A program made the translations under genes and the position numbers. A stretch of 64,000 nucleotides of DNA from Corylus avellana (lineage: Eukaryota; Streptophyta; Magnoliopsida; Fagales; Betulaceae). How positions within the stretch are numbered: the first letter of the stretch is position 1; the number at the start of each line of letters is the position of its first letter. The DNA lies in NCBI RefSeq assembly GCF_901000735.1, contig NC_081549.1, positions 2,986,942 to 3,050,941 on the forward strand, read 5' to 3'. The notes beneath the pieces were generated by a model. The model did no database searches. It was not told where the DNA came from and worked only from the letters and a program-made list of their open reading frames with translations. Positions 37,337-49,624 of this stretch are shown here, one piece after another.

Positions 37337-38040
37337 GTACACATTTAGCTAATATATAAAAATTAAATATAACTGGCATTTTTGAAATGCATCCATACAA
37401 TTTTTTGATCATTAATGTGCAAGCTTCCATTTGTAATGAGTAGGACAAGTAAGTGTCTCATAGTCTCTGAATGCTGCTCTTAGAATTAATACAGGCAATC
37501 AATTATAAATGAATATTTCATTTTTAACAATAAATTAACTTTCACCCCTATAAACTACCACCAGTGTACCACTTAAACCCGCCCCCCTGCAAGACGTTTG
37601 AATGCGGTCGTAGTGCATCTCAAAGGATTGAGTTCCAGAGAGGCTCGATTGTAGAAGCAGTTGAAGGACGGCTGAATAAGGACTTCAAGTAGATTAAAGT
37701 TTAAGCTCCCAAGAAGTTCGGATGCAAGACGGTCAAGGTTCAAATGAGGCTATTTACAAAGCCTTACAAAGAAGCTTCCGAGAGCCTTGGTCATTAGCCC
37801 GATTGAAGACAGTTTGAGCGACATTGTTAATAAAGAGCCATAGAGACGTTCGATTGCACCTCGGTCATACGAGGTTTGAACGTGGGGATCATTGAAGTGT
37901 ATCTGAGACACTCAGTCGAAGCCTAGTCGCACAATGCTCGAATGCTGTCGCAGAGAAACTGTGAAACCTTAGCATGTGTTCGAACACGTCATTAATCCTT
38001 TTGAACGATGCGGCCTTATACTATGTTTTTTGTTATGCAT
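37337..38040. other. Unrecognised sequence after truncated U-box exons
   Basis: 37550-38030 is richer in GC than its surroundings, with TTCGAATG and CGGTCG-like words and no usable frame. It is probably decayed transposon sequence inside or replacing a U-box intron. No family recognised. Confidence 0.35.
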
Positions 38041-38546
38041 GCACTTGTGAGATTTGTGTCCCACATTGAAAAAGTATAAAGAATAAGAATGGTTAATATA
38101 CTTAAGTGGACCCAAACTCATTAGCTTAGACTTTTGGGCTAGAAGTGGTGTCCTTGTATGTATATTAACTTACTCTTGTTTGACTCCCTTGGTGTTTCTC
38201 TCCCCAACAATTGGTATCAGAGCCTATGGCTAGCTTTCGCTACTGCTAATATGAGTGTCTTAGTTTGACGCGTTTGGTTTGACTCCGATAAAAGGAGTGT
38301 CGTTTCTCTTGGAGTATGCGTGACACTCTTGTGTGTGGGGGAATTTGGTCGATATGGTAGAGACTCACAAGTGAGGGAAGATTTGTTGTGGCACTTGTGA
38401 GATTTGTGTCCCATATTGAGAAAGTATAAAGAATAAGAGTGGTTAACATACCTAAGTGGACCGAAACCCATTAGCTTAGGCTTTTGAGCTAGAAGTGGTG
38501 TTCTAGTATGTATATTAACTTACTCTTGGTGTTTCTCTCCCCAACA
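38041..38546 (+). mobile_element. TRIM (terminal-repeat retrotransposon in miniature)
   Basis: Two direct repeats of 169 and 163 bp (38041-38209 and 38384-38546), both starting TGTT and ending CCCCAACA, enclose only 174 bp. Just after the first repeat is TGGTATCAGAGCC (38212-38224), complementary to the 3' end of initiator methionine tRNA, the usual primer-binding site. A purine-rich GTGAGGGAAGA precedes the second repeat. There is no coding capacity. Flanks TTTTT and ATTTT match at four of five bases. Confidence 0.88.
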
Positions 38547-38573
38547 ATTTTCATAAACTGACTTTCCCTTGAG

Positions 38574-38673
38574 NNNNNNNNNNNNNNNNNNNNNNNNNNN
38601 NNNNNNNNNNNNNNNNNNNNNNNNNNNNNNNNNNNNNNNNNNNNNNNNNNNNNNNNNNNNNNNNNNNNNNNNN
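38574..38673. other. Assembly gap (100 N)
   Basis: Exactly 100 Ns. The right edge begins with a second copy of 23592 onward, so the contig to the right overlaps or duplicates sequence 15 kb to the left. Confidence 0.98.
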
Positions 38674-38976
38674 TTAAAAAAATACGAAAAAATGAAAAAC
38701 CAAGCCACCCCTTGATTTTTTATTTCTTTCGTTTTTTCAATTTTATTTTTTATTTTTTATTTTTGAATTTGTAAGAATATTTGTCTTATTAACAATTTTT
38801 AGTGTCATTTTTGTTTTTTTCGCTGGTTTCAGGAGGACATTGACATTAATTTATAAAAATGATTGATAAAATTTGTAGTTTGGGCCGGGTGAGGGAACAT
38901 TAACAATGAAATAATAATTTAAAAAAATATGTGTATTTTTTCCAAATCAAAATAATTAAAGTCATCGATTCACAGA

Positions 38977-40511
38977 TATGGGTGTCAATATGGTTACGGT
39001 TAGCGGTTATTGCCAATAACCGCTAACCGTAACCGCTAGATTTCACTAACCGCAACGGTTAGTGGTTAGTGAAATAGGTAACTACTCGCTAACCACTTTT
39101 TTAAAATTAAGCTTTTTTTTGGGCTTTTTTTTTTGCCTTTTGGGCTTTTTTATTATTGTAGCATGTTTTATCCTGATTTGTTTTTTGTATTTTTAGTGTC
39201 TTCTTAGGCTCAATTGCTATAAAAAGAGCCCATATTGAAAAATGAAAAATATTTGACCCCAAATTTACATTTACTTGTACTTAATCATAACCGGTTAACT
39301 TTAAAAATAAAAAACACACACACACACAACATATAAAATAATTTTTTTAAAAAAAACAAAAAATTCAACACGACATATATAAAAAAGTTGAATACAACTG
39401 TCACAAGATATAATAAAAAATATATAAAAAAGGTTCAACACAACATATAAAAGAAGTTCAAATAAAACATATGACATATATGATTATATGTATTATTTGT
39501 TATTATATAATTATATGATTTAATGATCAATTCATCATGTGATATAATCATATCAATTATAGTGATAATATTAGTAAAATTAGAATGAGAATACATTAAT
39601 ACTTCAATTGTGTTTATAAGTAACACATTGTTTAATCCAATGTCAATTACTTAATTTGATATTATACGAATCACATTATCATTGTACATTAATAATATGA
39701 TTCACTTGAATAAAGTATTTGAATTGTCATTGAATCATATGATTAAGTATTGATTTTATACATTTATATTATTCATATGCATAATATATCTAGACTTATA
39801 AGTTTATAACATACATTAGAACTAAGTCTCTAGGTATTTAAGTGTTGTATTAATATGAATTAGTATACTTATGCCTTATGTCATATTATATATATATAAT
39901 TTGTTATTATATAATCATATAAATTAGAATGGTAATACATAAATATTTCAATTGTGGTTATAAGTAACACATTATTGAATCTAATACCAATTACTTAATT
40001 TGATAGTATATGAATCACATTATCATTGTACATTAATAAATGATTAACTTGAATAAAATATTTGAATTGTCATTGAATCATATGATTAAGTATTGATCTT
40101 ATACATTTATATTATTCATATGCATATATATATGTATAATTATAATTTATTATATATATAGACTTATAAGTTTATAACCTATATTGGAACTAAGTCTCTA
40201 GATACTTATGAGTTATGTCATATTATATATATATATAATTTGTTATTATGTAATCAAATGATTTAATGATCAATTGATCATATGATATAATCATATAAAT
40301 TATAGTTTTAAATTGTGATTTAATGATCAAATGATTATGTTATATGTATAAATATTATTATAATTATAATTATAAAAATATATTATCCAATAACCTCTAA
40401 CCGCTAACCACTAGGCGGTTATAACGGTTAGACGGTTAACAGTTAATACGTTTAAGCGGTTAAACGATTAGCGGTTAGCGGTTAGTGAAACCGCCCGCAT
40501 TTACACCCCTA
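38977..40511. mobile_element. Non-autonomous hAT element A (second copy)
   Basis: Equivalent of 23895-25429 at the constant offset, with the same termini and the same TTCACAGA/TTCACTGA flanks. Confidence 0.85.
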
Positions 40512-41018
40512 TTCACTGACACTAGAATGGAATAGAAGAGATATGAAGGTGCGGCATCATGGTATTTGAGCGTATGAATGGTCAATTGCTTAAAAATGTA
40601 TTATATAATCAAAACTATGGTTGACAATAAATTTCATTGTATCTTTCAACTCTCTCGGAAGAAAATTGGGAAAACAATTATAAAATTATTTCTACCCTGA
40701 TCGAATAACACTACACTGGTTTTCATTGGCTAAAACACATCATCATGGGTCGGGACTCGGGAGTATGAGTATCGTACGTTTATATATATATTGGTTGCTT
40801 CGCAAGCCACAACTCAAGTTTGCCAATGAGAGTAAAAAATTTATTTATGAAACCAAACAAACATACGGAAAAGCCAGATTAAATCAAAAGCAAATTAATT
40901 AAAACAGATAGAAATGTAAATAATTTTTTTTCAAATTTTATTAAACGACCATACTAAGTACTTAATTGTCCTTTGGTCATCTAAAACTCATCCCTGCATG
41001 CATGCCTGCAAGGCTGTA

Positions 41019-42383
41019 ATGGCGGCTCCTTGGCCTGTTCGTTTCGTCTCCCTCTTCTCTTTATTCATCTTATTACGATCTTGCGGAGCAAACAAACCCA
41101 TCACCATCACCATCCCTCTCTCACCCTTTACCGGCCGCGCGACATCCTCAGATGATAAACGGCAAAGTACGGTCAGTTACATTTCTACGGCGTTGCTCAT
41201 CAGAGATCGCCACCTCGATTTCTCCTATCGATTTTGTCTCATATGCCCCATATTTCGGCCCCTAAGACGTCGCTCCTCATTCCCAAGACGCCCCAAAACA
41301 TTCCCTCGACCTCTGCCCAAAAACCCTCTACCCGCCCGCAGACCACGAGATCCACCACCCTCTGATCCCCTCTTGCCGGGCGCTCACTATCAGAAATATC
41401 CTCCCAGTTCTGAAGAAATCCCTCTCTTCTCTGACAGCTACGGAATGTATTCGATATCTCTCAGCTTTGGAAGCCCCCCGAAGACCCTACCCTTCATGAT
41501 CGACACTAGCAGTAGCGATGTTTGGTTCCCATGCGCGCCCAACTCTCTCATAGACCAAATTACAAACACCCCAAGGACATTGAATGGGAACACTCTGTTA
41601 CAGACCCTGGAGTTTCCAGAGAAAACCGTGACTGATTTTCTTGTCCAGTGCTTCAACTCCTCAGCCCATCAACCTGTTGGTGTTGCCGGATTCGGTCCTG
41701 GGCCAAAATCGCTGCCTTCCCAGATGGATCTCAAGAAATTTGCCTTTTGTTTACCGTCTCACTGGTCCAACGACATGTCCGGGAGCACTCACCTTGTTTT
41801 GGACGACGGGTTGGAGACTAAAGACCTTAGCTACACACCATTATACAAGAACCCACATGTCTCTAGTTCTGATAATCATGGGTAACACTACGTAAATCTT
41901 CAAGAAATCGTTCTTGGAGACAAGCCCATTAAGGTTCCGGGAAAATTTTTGCTCCCAGATTCTGAGGGAAATGGTGGAACCATAGTGGACTCTGGTGCAG
42001 CTTTTACATTCATGGAAAGTTCTATTTTCGAAGAGGTGGCACAGGAGTTAGAGAAGCAAATGGCTAACTATTCCAGAGCCAGTAGTGTAGGTATTCTAGG
42101 GATCTGTTTCAATGTTTCGGGTGAGAAATCTGTCTTCTACCCAGAATTAAGCTTCCAGTTTGAAGGTGGTGCCAAAATGGTGTTGCCATTGAAGAATTAC
42201 TTTTTGTTGGATAATAATTTGGGCGTGGCATGCTTATCATTTGTGGAGGGTAACGAGCTGGCTAGTGTTGGTTTGAATGGCGGCCCAACGATTCGATTGG
42301 GTAACAATCAACTCCGAACCTATTACATGGAGTATGATTTGAAGAACGAGAGATCAGGATTTCAGAAACAAAGTTGCAAATAG
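41019..42383 (+). pseudogene. Nepenthesin-type aspartic protease pseudogene (copy 2b)
   Basis: Encodes the same residues as 25937-27301, with the same in-frame TAA (41883-41885), the same DTSS and DSGA catalytic motifs and the same missing flap region. Ends GFQKQSCK, then TAG. The TAG is the first three bases of hAT element B. Behind the element the duplicated GTTGCAAA is followed by TAA, so the ancestral stop was TAA at the same codon. No difference from copy 2a was noticed, which favours a recent or artificial duplication. Confidence 0.92.
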
Positions 42384-44284
42384 GGGTGCAAAGGCGGTTA
42401 CGGTTAGCGGTTAGTGGCAATAACCGCTAACCGTAACCGCCCTAGCGGTTAGTAAATTTCACTAACCGCAACCGCTAACCGCCTAGCGGTTAGTGGCCGG
42501 TTAGCGGTTAGTGGCCGGTTAGCGGTTAGTGAAATAGATAACCGCCCGCTAACCGCTTTTTTAAAATTGGGCTTTTTTTTTGGGCTTTTTTTTACCCTCA
42601 TTTTTTTTTCTTGTATTTTTAATATCTTCTTGGGCCCAATTGCTATAAATATTTGAATTGTCATTGGATCATATGATTAAGTGTTGATCTTATAAACTTA
42701 CAAACAAACAAAAATACTTCAATTGTAGTTATAAGTAACACATTGTTTAATCCAATGTCAATTACTTAATTTGATATTATATGAATCACATTGTCATTGT
42801 CATTGTACATGAATAATTGATTAAGTATTGGAATTGTAATTGGATCATATAGTTAAATATTTATCTTATACATTTATATTATTCAATATGCATATAATAT
42901 AACTATAAGCAATTATATATATATATATTCAAAATTGTTCAAAATTGTTAATTTTCTTTTTTTTTTTCTTTCAAAAAATGGTTAAATTTCTTTTTCTAAA
43001 AAATGTTCAAAAAATACATTAATACTTCAATTGTGATTATAAGTAACACATTGTTGAATCTAATGTCAATTACTTAATTTGATATTATATAATCATATAG
43101 TCTCATTAAATTATATCATATGATTCATATGATTAATTATTTAAATTCTTATCATATTTACTTATAATCTTTTTTCTTTGAATTGAACTTAATATCTAAT
43201 GGTAAATGGTAATGTTCAAACTCCTAAATCCTAAATTCCTAAAGTATCTAATAATGCTTTAATTAAATTGTAGACTTGTAGTTATAAGTAATATATTGTT
43301 TAATTCAATTGAATCAATTGTGATTATCATTGTACATGAATCATATGATTAACTTGTAGACTTATGACTTATGAGTTATGTCATATTATATATGTATTAT
43401 TTATTATTATATAATCATATGATTTAATGATCAAGTCATCATGTGATATAATCATATCAATTATAGTGATAATATATAAATTACTAAAATTATAATGATA
43501 ATACATTAATACTTAAATTATGTTTATAAGTAACACATTGGTCATTGTTTAATCCAATGTCAATTACTTAATTTGATATTATACGAATCATATCATCATT
43601 GTACATTAATAATATGATTCACTTGAAGTCTTGAATAAAGTATTTGAATTGTCATTGAATCATATGATTAACTATTGATATTATACATTTATATTATTCA
43701 TATACATATGTAGACTTATATAGACTTATAGGTTTATAACATACATTGGAAATAAGTCTCTAGATATTTAATTGTTGTATTAGTATGAATTAGTATACTT
43801 ATGAGTTATGTCATATTATATATGTATAATTTGTTATTATATAATCAAATGATTTAATAATCAATCTCATGTGATATAATCATATAAATTATAGTGATAA
43901 TATATTAATACTCAAATTGTGATTTAATTATTTTTTTAAAAAAATTGTGATTTAATGATCAAGTGATTATATGATATAATCATATAAATTATAGTGATAA
44001 TATATTAATACTCAAATTGTGATTTAATTATTTTTTAAAAAAGTTGTGATTTAATGATCAAGTGATTATGTTATATGTATAATTATAAAAATATATTATA
44101 TAAAAAGGCGGTTAGCGGTTAGCGGTTACGGTTAGTAGACCCAATAACCGCTAACCGCTAACCGCTAGGCGGTTATGGCGGTTAGGCGGTTAGCGGTTAA
44201 TGCGGTTAAACGGTTAGGCGGTTAGGCGGTTATAGCGGTTAGCGGTTAGCGGGCGGTTAAAAACCGCCCGCCTTTGCACCCCTA
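42381..44284. mobile_element. Non-autonomous hAT element B (complete, with target duplication)
   Basis: TAGGGGTGCAAAGGCGG...CCGCCTTTGCACCCCTA with a perfect 8-bp target duplication GTTGCAAA (42373-42380 and 44285-44292). 1904 bp, against 1927 bp for the other copy, with several indels and SNPs between them. GGTTAGCGGTTA arrays at both ends, AT-rich interior, no transposase. Confidence 0.93.
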
Positions 44285-44298
44285 GTTGCAAATAAGAT

Positions 44299-44560
44299 GA
44301 GATTGAAATTGGAATTTAACCCGTTTACAATGCTAAGAATATTATAGTAGGGTTATTTATTTCTTTATGTATTCTAGGTCTACTAGGTTTAATTTTTCTT
44401 AATTTATTAGGTTACTTACTTATCACTCATAGCATCTCTATAAATAGAGGTCTCTGTAATCTTTCATATAAAATTAATATAAATACAATTTAGTCTATTG
44501 TGTACTTCCGCTCTCACTATTATTTTTTCGTTCTTCTATATCTCTCCATTATTCTAACAT
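44299..44560 (+). mobile_element. LTR-like sequence
   Basis: Contains a TCTATAAATAGAGG promoter-like word followed by CTGTAATCTTTCATATA and ends ATTCTAACA, resembling the R-U5 part of a Copia LTR. The left end is uncertain and no target duplication was found. It lies just beyond the original 3' end of the protease pseudogene. Confidence 0.35.
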
Positions 44561-44682
44561 ACAAAATATTCATTTGTTATTTAAGCATGCGAGAAGTTGT
44601 TTTAATAGTTTTATTAAAAAAATTATATTCTTTTTGCATACTAATTAATTAAAAAAAAAAAAACTAAAAAATACATTTTTAC

Positions 44683-44943
44683 CTCACATTTATCTGACAC
44701 TTTTGACGTAAGATTCTCAATCAAATTTACCACATTTGATTTCAAAGCTAAAAAATCTAGTAGCAATGCAAAATAATTAGTTTGAAGCTCATTGACCTTT
44801 TCTATAACCAAATTATCTAACCCTTTGTTAAGGACTGTCTCAACGGTGTCCGTTAAACCAGAAAACATGTACCTCAGGGTCCCATTCCACGCAGATAAGA
44901 TCGAGTAAGAGAAGAGAGAGACCCATTTAGTAACAAATTTCAA
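44683..44943 (-). CDS. Unrecognised open frame, possible exon
   Basis: An 87-codon minus-strand frame from ATG at 44943 ends at a plausible donor (GAG|GTAAAA). Its composition is protein-like, with an N-terminal hydrophobic stretch (WVSLFSYSILSAW) and an amphipathic rest. I recognise no family and find no following exon, so it may be a chance frame or a gene fragment. Confidence 0.2.
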
Positions 44944-44949
44944 TTTGTG

Positions 44950-47900
44950 AATCGAGAATGATCAAACATGCTCAAGCTCAACGAAAGTAAAGCACCCATA
45001 TCAGAAATCTCTTAATAGTTCAATGGGAAGGGCAACTTAATATTTTTTTTATATTTAATTGGTGTTAGTAGAAAAAATTTTGTTTGCTAATTTATGAAAG
45101 TCGGTTAATTAATCGACTCAACAAAGAATAATTTCTACTTTTTCAGCAAATTGGTTAGTCAGTTAATAGATGGTCGGATAAGTCAATTAATTGTGAGCAA
45201 AACATCATTTCTACTTGCGTGCAAAACCTCATTTCTACTCGTAGTAGGAATAGAACAAAATTTGACGTATTTTTCCTAAAGAATCGATTACATCCATCTC
45301 AATCTCACGAGCAAAAGCATTGTCCGCATATACACTCCCAAGAGTGTTGTCAATAAGGTTCCTTCGTACCAAACATCAAAAAATACGAAAAATTATTTTT
45401 AAAAATTATTTTTTGATGAGTGCTGACACTTTGACACTTTGAAAAGGCTTCAATCTCATTTGGTCTCCCTTTCATATGTTCATTTTTTGATGGGTGCTGT
45501 GTGATTTACTATATGTTAAATAAATACAGTAAAATTATAAATATATATATATAGTTTACAAAATATATTATAAAATATATTTTACATCTAAAGTATTACG
45601 TGCATTTCATTGAATGAGTTACATCTTTCATGTCAATTCAAAATTTTAAAGCATATAGTCCAACGGAGAAAAGTTTGTCTTCACATTTGGCTCTATACAA
45701 AGAAATCAGCTAATTTATAAGTATTCTCTTTACTTTAACAGTAAATTGAGTGATAGAAAAGAGAGCTAGCCGTCTAGTGGTGCATGGCAACACCACTATT
45801 GCATCACGCGCACAAGTAATGCGTTTTAGGCTCAATGAGGTGCACTTTACACATTTCAGGTGCAAAATCATTGAGACTTAGACCCTTTTTTAGCTGTTGG
45901 AACCGATTGATACGCTATTTAAAGTGTTCATTTAGTTGAATTTTGTGGTTACAATTTGTGACCATGAATCAAATGATTTTAAACCGTTAGATGTGTCAAA
46001 AATCACTATAACTAAGACTCTTTGATTATATTCATAGACACACACAACACATTAGCATTTCTCTATTCTCCTGCAAACTTCTTTTGTGCTATTATCTCTA
46101 TAAAGATGTTATAAAACATCTTTGTTAAGAGACGGAGCTAGCCTTCCTATTTTTGCCTCTCATATTTTCCCATTACCCCAACTCATATTTTCCAACTCAG
46201 AATTAGTAGATTGGCCGAATATCATGTTTAGGTTAGGTGTAAATGGATTTCAAGTCATGAGACTGAAGGAGTACTGAAGGTACCACCATAAAATATGTGC
46301 GAATTAATGAGATATTGACGTGCATGTGTACAAACTACAAGTGATTCTCACTTAGAAAAACATTTCTTCAAAAAGAAGAACGTGAGAGAGACTAGGGGAA
46401 AAAAATGATCATCCTAATTAACTTCAGAGTTGGAGAGGCTGTCTCAATAAATTCACATAGCTGTTTTTTTGAAACAAATTCACATAGCTGTTGAAGGGAA
46501 AAGAAAATTCAATCTAGAGGGTGGCATGATCAGAAAATACTCCCAATTTGTCCTAATTCGTAACCATGAAACATTTGACTCACCTATATATATATATATA
46601 TATATATGCCACTAATAATGAGCATTGTGTCCTGAGTATTCCCAAACCCCCACTGACCCGATGCTGTCGTCGTCGTGTCGGGTGCCACTTTGGGTGGTCA
46701 TCGATCCCTTGATGATATCTCTAGTGCACTTCAATTCGGGTGCTACTAACTCTGTTTTTTTAAGGTGACTCACTGAGTCATTTTAGCTCTCGCTCCAACT
46801 CAGTCGAGTCATTTAAGTTGTTTTTGTTTAGAAGATTTCTGTGTTGGTAGCCTCCCTTGGATTGCTAGCCTCCCTTTAAAGTTGGTCACTAGCTTTCAAG
46901 GTTTTAACCAGATTTTCTAATGGTATATATTATGATGCTGGAATCTTTAGGGCCGATTTCACGCCGAGGAATTAATATCTAAAAATCATTTAAATGAATG
47001 GGATGGATGACTAATCATCTCTATGTTCTGGAACAGTTGGCAATTGCCAACTGTCACCTCAAAGGAAAGAGCATGGTGCTTCTTTATCGTTTCTGGCACA
47101 AGTCTTCTTCTAAGAAAATTGCTGGCAATATCAAGATTGAAGCCTGTCTAGGAGAAAGGGAATAATTGAGTGTTTCGCGGTATAGATCAACTCTCCTGCA
47201 AACAACAAAAATAACACTACTACACTGATTTAAACTTGGGCTCTGGCCATGCCCAAAGAGTTCAAATTTCGGTGTATATATATTGAAAAAAAAGAAAGAA
47301 AAGAAAGTAAGGATCCTTCCTCTGTACACAAAAGCTAGCCCATTATCCCATGCACCAAAAGAAGAACATGAAGAGGTCAATTTCCACAATCAAGTGCCCC
47401 GTCGTGTGGAGGATAAAGCGTGGTCGTTGTGTGGAGGAGTGCTGCTGGGTTGGAGTAGTGAGAATGTGATCATTTTTGTACGGTTGTCTTTCTGTTGCGA
47501 ATTGCGAGCCATGGACCCGTAACGCTCAAGGCTTGAGACTCGTGAGTCACGATGGTGACACTAGCATGGACACCACACTCACATGTCTGCTTCTCACCAT
47601 GTGCCGGCCATTCCGCTCGGAACCTAACGCACCGTGACTTGCCACCCCACCCCCCACATGCCTGGCCTTCACCACCAAAAATAGTTTCTTTTACAGTTTA
47701 CACCACGCATTTTACGGTTTCTACATACTTTCTACCCAACATAATTTGACAACAGGATCCCTGCAATGCAATTAACTGTCCATTAATTACGGTTTGGTCA
47801 AAAGTAGAATAATTATTATTAAAATTCTATCCAACATATATAATGTGTCAACCACGATATTAATTACCCATTTAGTTTACTTATAGATCGAGAAATGATC

Positions 47901-48512
47901 AAATTTGATGATGATAAGACAGTATGTACGAGAGTAAAACTAAGAATTTTTGCTTTGGATCAGTCTATAATATCGAAAAGCAACTAAACGTATGTATATA
48001 TGAATTATGATATATATATATATATATATACACACACATGAAGACATAATGTGTGTTTAGTTGGTACGGGTGAGTGAAAAACTCCATGTTTTGCGAGGAA
48101 GTTGATGATTAAAGTATTAAACCAATACAATAATAGAAAAGAGTTTTTATTCAATTTCTCTTCTAGACTTTTTAACATTATAATTTTTTTGAGTAGATAC
48201 TATATATATATACTTTCATATATACATATAAGATTGTAGACACGATAATGAAAAATTTCCATATTACTTTGATTAATTTAAAGATTTATAAATTTAATAT
48301 GAAAAGATTCAGCATGAATGGGTATTTGTATCGTCTCCTAACATACTTAGAATTTTTTTTTTTTTTTTGTGGTATAATTTTTGGGGTCATAAATTTCCAA
48401 CATCTTGAATATTTGAATGTAAGAGAGATCTAAATTTTCATTTTTTGAAGGGGGAGTTCATAATTTTTGGGTAGATGGGGCCTTAAAAGATTAAACTTTC
48501 ATTTTATTTAGA
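44950..48512. other. Intergenic DNA
   Basis: Mostly AT-rich with (TA)n tracts (about 46583-46608, 48008-48030). A somewhat GC-richer part at 46620-47000 and 47380-47700 has open frames on both strands but no recognisable domain. Confidence 0.4.
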
Positions 48513-48697
48513 GTAATGTTACATACTATAGTACCCCATCCAATTTTCATCTCACTTGACTGACATGGCAATGCCATCAGTCCTTATTAAAAACAAAAAA
48601 TAAAAAATAAAAAATCTAAGGGCTGATGAGTATTATCATATTAACCTAATGAAATGAGAATGAGATGGATGTGTAATGTGTAACATTTTACTCATTT
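48513..48697. mobile_element. Foldback MITE
   Basis: The left arm GTAATGTTACATACTATAG...CCATCCAATTTTCATCTCAC pairs with the right arm GAATGAGATGGATGTG...TGTGTAACATTTTAC. The core contains a CATCAGTCCTTA / TAAGGGCTGATG pair. Non-coding. Confidence 0.65.
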
Positions 48698-48730
48698 ATT
48701 TACACATGAGATTGCTACATTTTTCAAAAG

Positions 48731-48893
48731 AATAATGCTGCATACCACACCATAATCTAAATAAGTTGATGTAACAATGCTTATTAGTCATTGTAAAAAA
48801 AAAAAAAAAAAATAGAAATTCAAGAACAATTACACAGGGTCACATTAGCCCATATAGGGATGTGGTGTGTATTGTGCAATGATATTATTTTCA
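48731..48893. mobile_element. Foldback MITE
   Basis: AATAATGCTGCATACCACACC pairs with GGTGTGTATTGTGCAATGATATT around a poly-A core. Similar in plan to the MITEs at 48513 and 52509. Confidence 0.6.
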
Positions 48894-49230
48894 CATTTTT
48901 AATGGGCAGTGCTCCTACCCTTGAACCTATAGCTTTACACTTGATTAAATGATGAAATTTTATTGCAATTTAGATGATTGTATTGAAAAGTAACATGTAT
49001 AGAATTGATGTGGTGTCAAGTCAACAGTTTCTAATTTTTTAAATACTGAAGACATCATCATCAGTATAAAGATAGAGACTTATACAAATATATATATAAA
49101 GATCGGGAATGATCAAATAAAGAGTCACGTGTATAGTTATGTTTTTAAATCTTATATAATTGAGGAAATTAAAGTTTGTTCTCTTATAATAAACAATAAA
49201 ACAAATTAAAAATATTTGGATAAAAGTTTA

Positions 49231-49342
49231 GGCGAGATAAAATAAAAGGCAAGAAAAAGAAAAGAAAAGAAAAGAAAGTGCACTAAAAAGGTGAGATAAA
49301 ATAAAAAGAAAGAAAAAAGAAAAGAAAGAGCACTAAAAAGGT
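49231..49342. repeat. Direct repeat, about 57-bp unit
   Basis: Two units, each GAGATAAAATAAAA followed by an AAGAAAAGAAA run and GCACTAAAAAGGT, lie 280-390 bp upstream of the intact protease gene. Purine-rich on the plus strand. Confidence 0.7.
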
Positions 49343-49535
49343 TCTTTTGGGGGGTAACTAATAAAGAAATTCATCTACACGCACAATGGCCTGTTTGTTA
49401 ATTACCTTGATTTCAATGGCAGTTATATCGCCCAAATCGAACTTGATTCTTGTGTGGACCGTTGCTTTTTGGCCCATCTTTTTTCCTTTCCGGTTTCCAC
49501 TCTAAACGACAAGATCAACGTGGGACAGCTTAAGG

Positions 49536-49544
49536 CTTTAAAAA
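49536..49544 (+). promoter_or_regulatory. Likely TATA box of intact protease
   Basis: CTTTAAAAA lies about 80 bp upstream of the ATG at 49625. It lies downstream of the ATG at 49454, so it supports the later start codon. Confidence 0.45.
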
Positions 49545-49624
49545 CCCATCCTTCCTTGGTCCTCCCCTCACTCATTTCACACTCTCAAAGCCAGGGAGTA
49601 AAACAGAGAAAAATCCATCCATCA

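Larger units (their letters stand above)
38674..44284. repeat. 5.6 kb repeat, copy 2
   Basis: Second copy of 23592-29225, starting exactly at the gap edge. Contains a partial foldback element, hAT element A, the protease pseudogene and hAT element B. In this copy element B has its target duplication on both sides, so this copy carries the original insertion site. Confidence 0.95.

Noticed and set aside
23592..44284. A genuine recent tandem duplication of the pseudogene region
   Set aside because: Not excluded, but disfavoured by the exact coincidence with the N gap, the mismatch of divergence along the repeat and the missing target duplication in copy 1.
47084..47749. Overlapping open frames on both strands at 47.1-47.7 kb as a gene
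   Set aside because: No domain, no splice pattern, low-complexity stretches, and neither strand is favoured by codon composition as far as can be judged by eye.
49454..49624. Upstream start giving a 525-residue protease
   Set aside because: It adds 57 polar residues before a clear signal peptide, lies upstream of the TATA-like word, and does not correspond to the starts of the paralogues.
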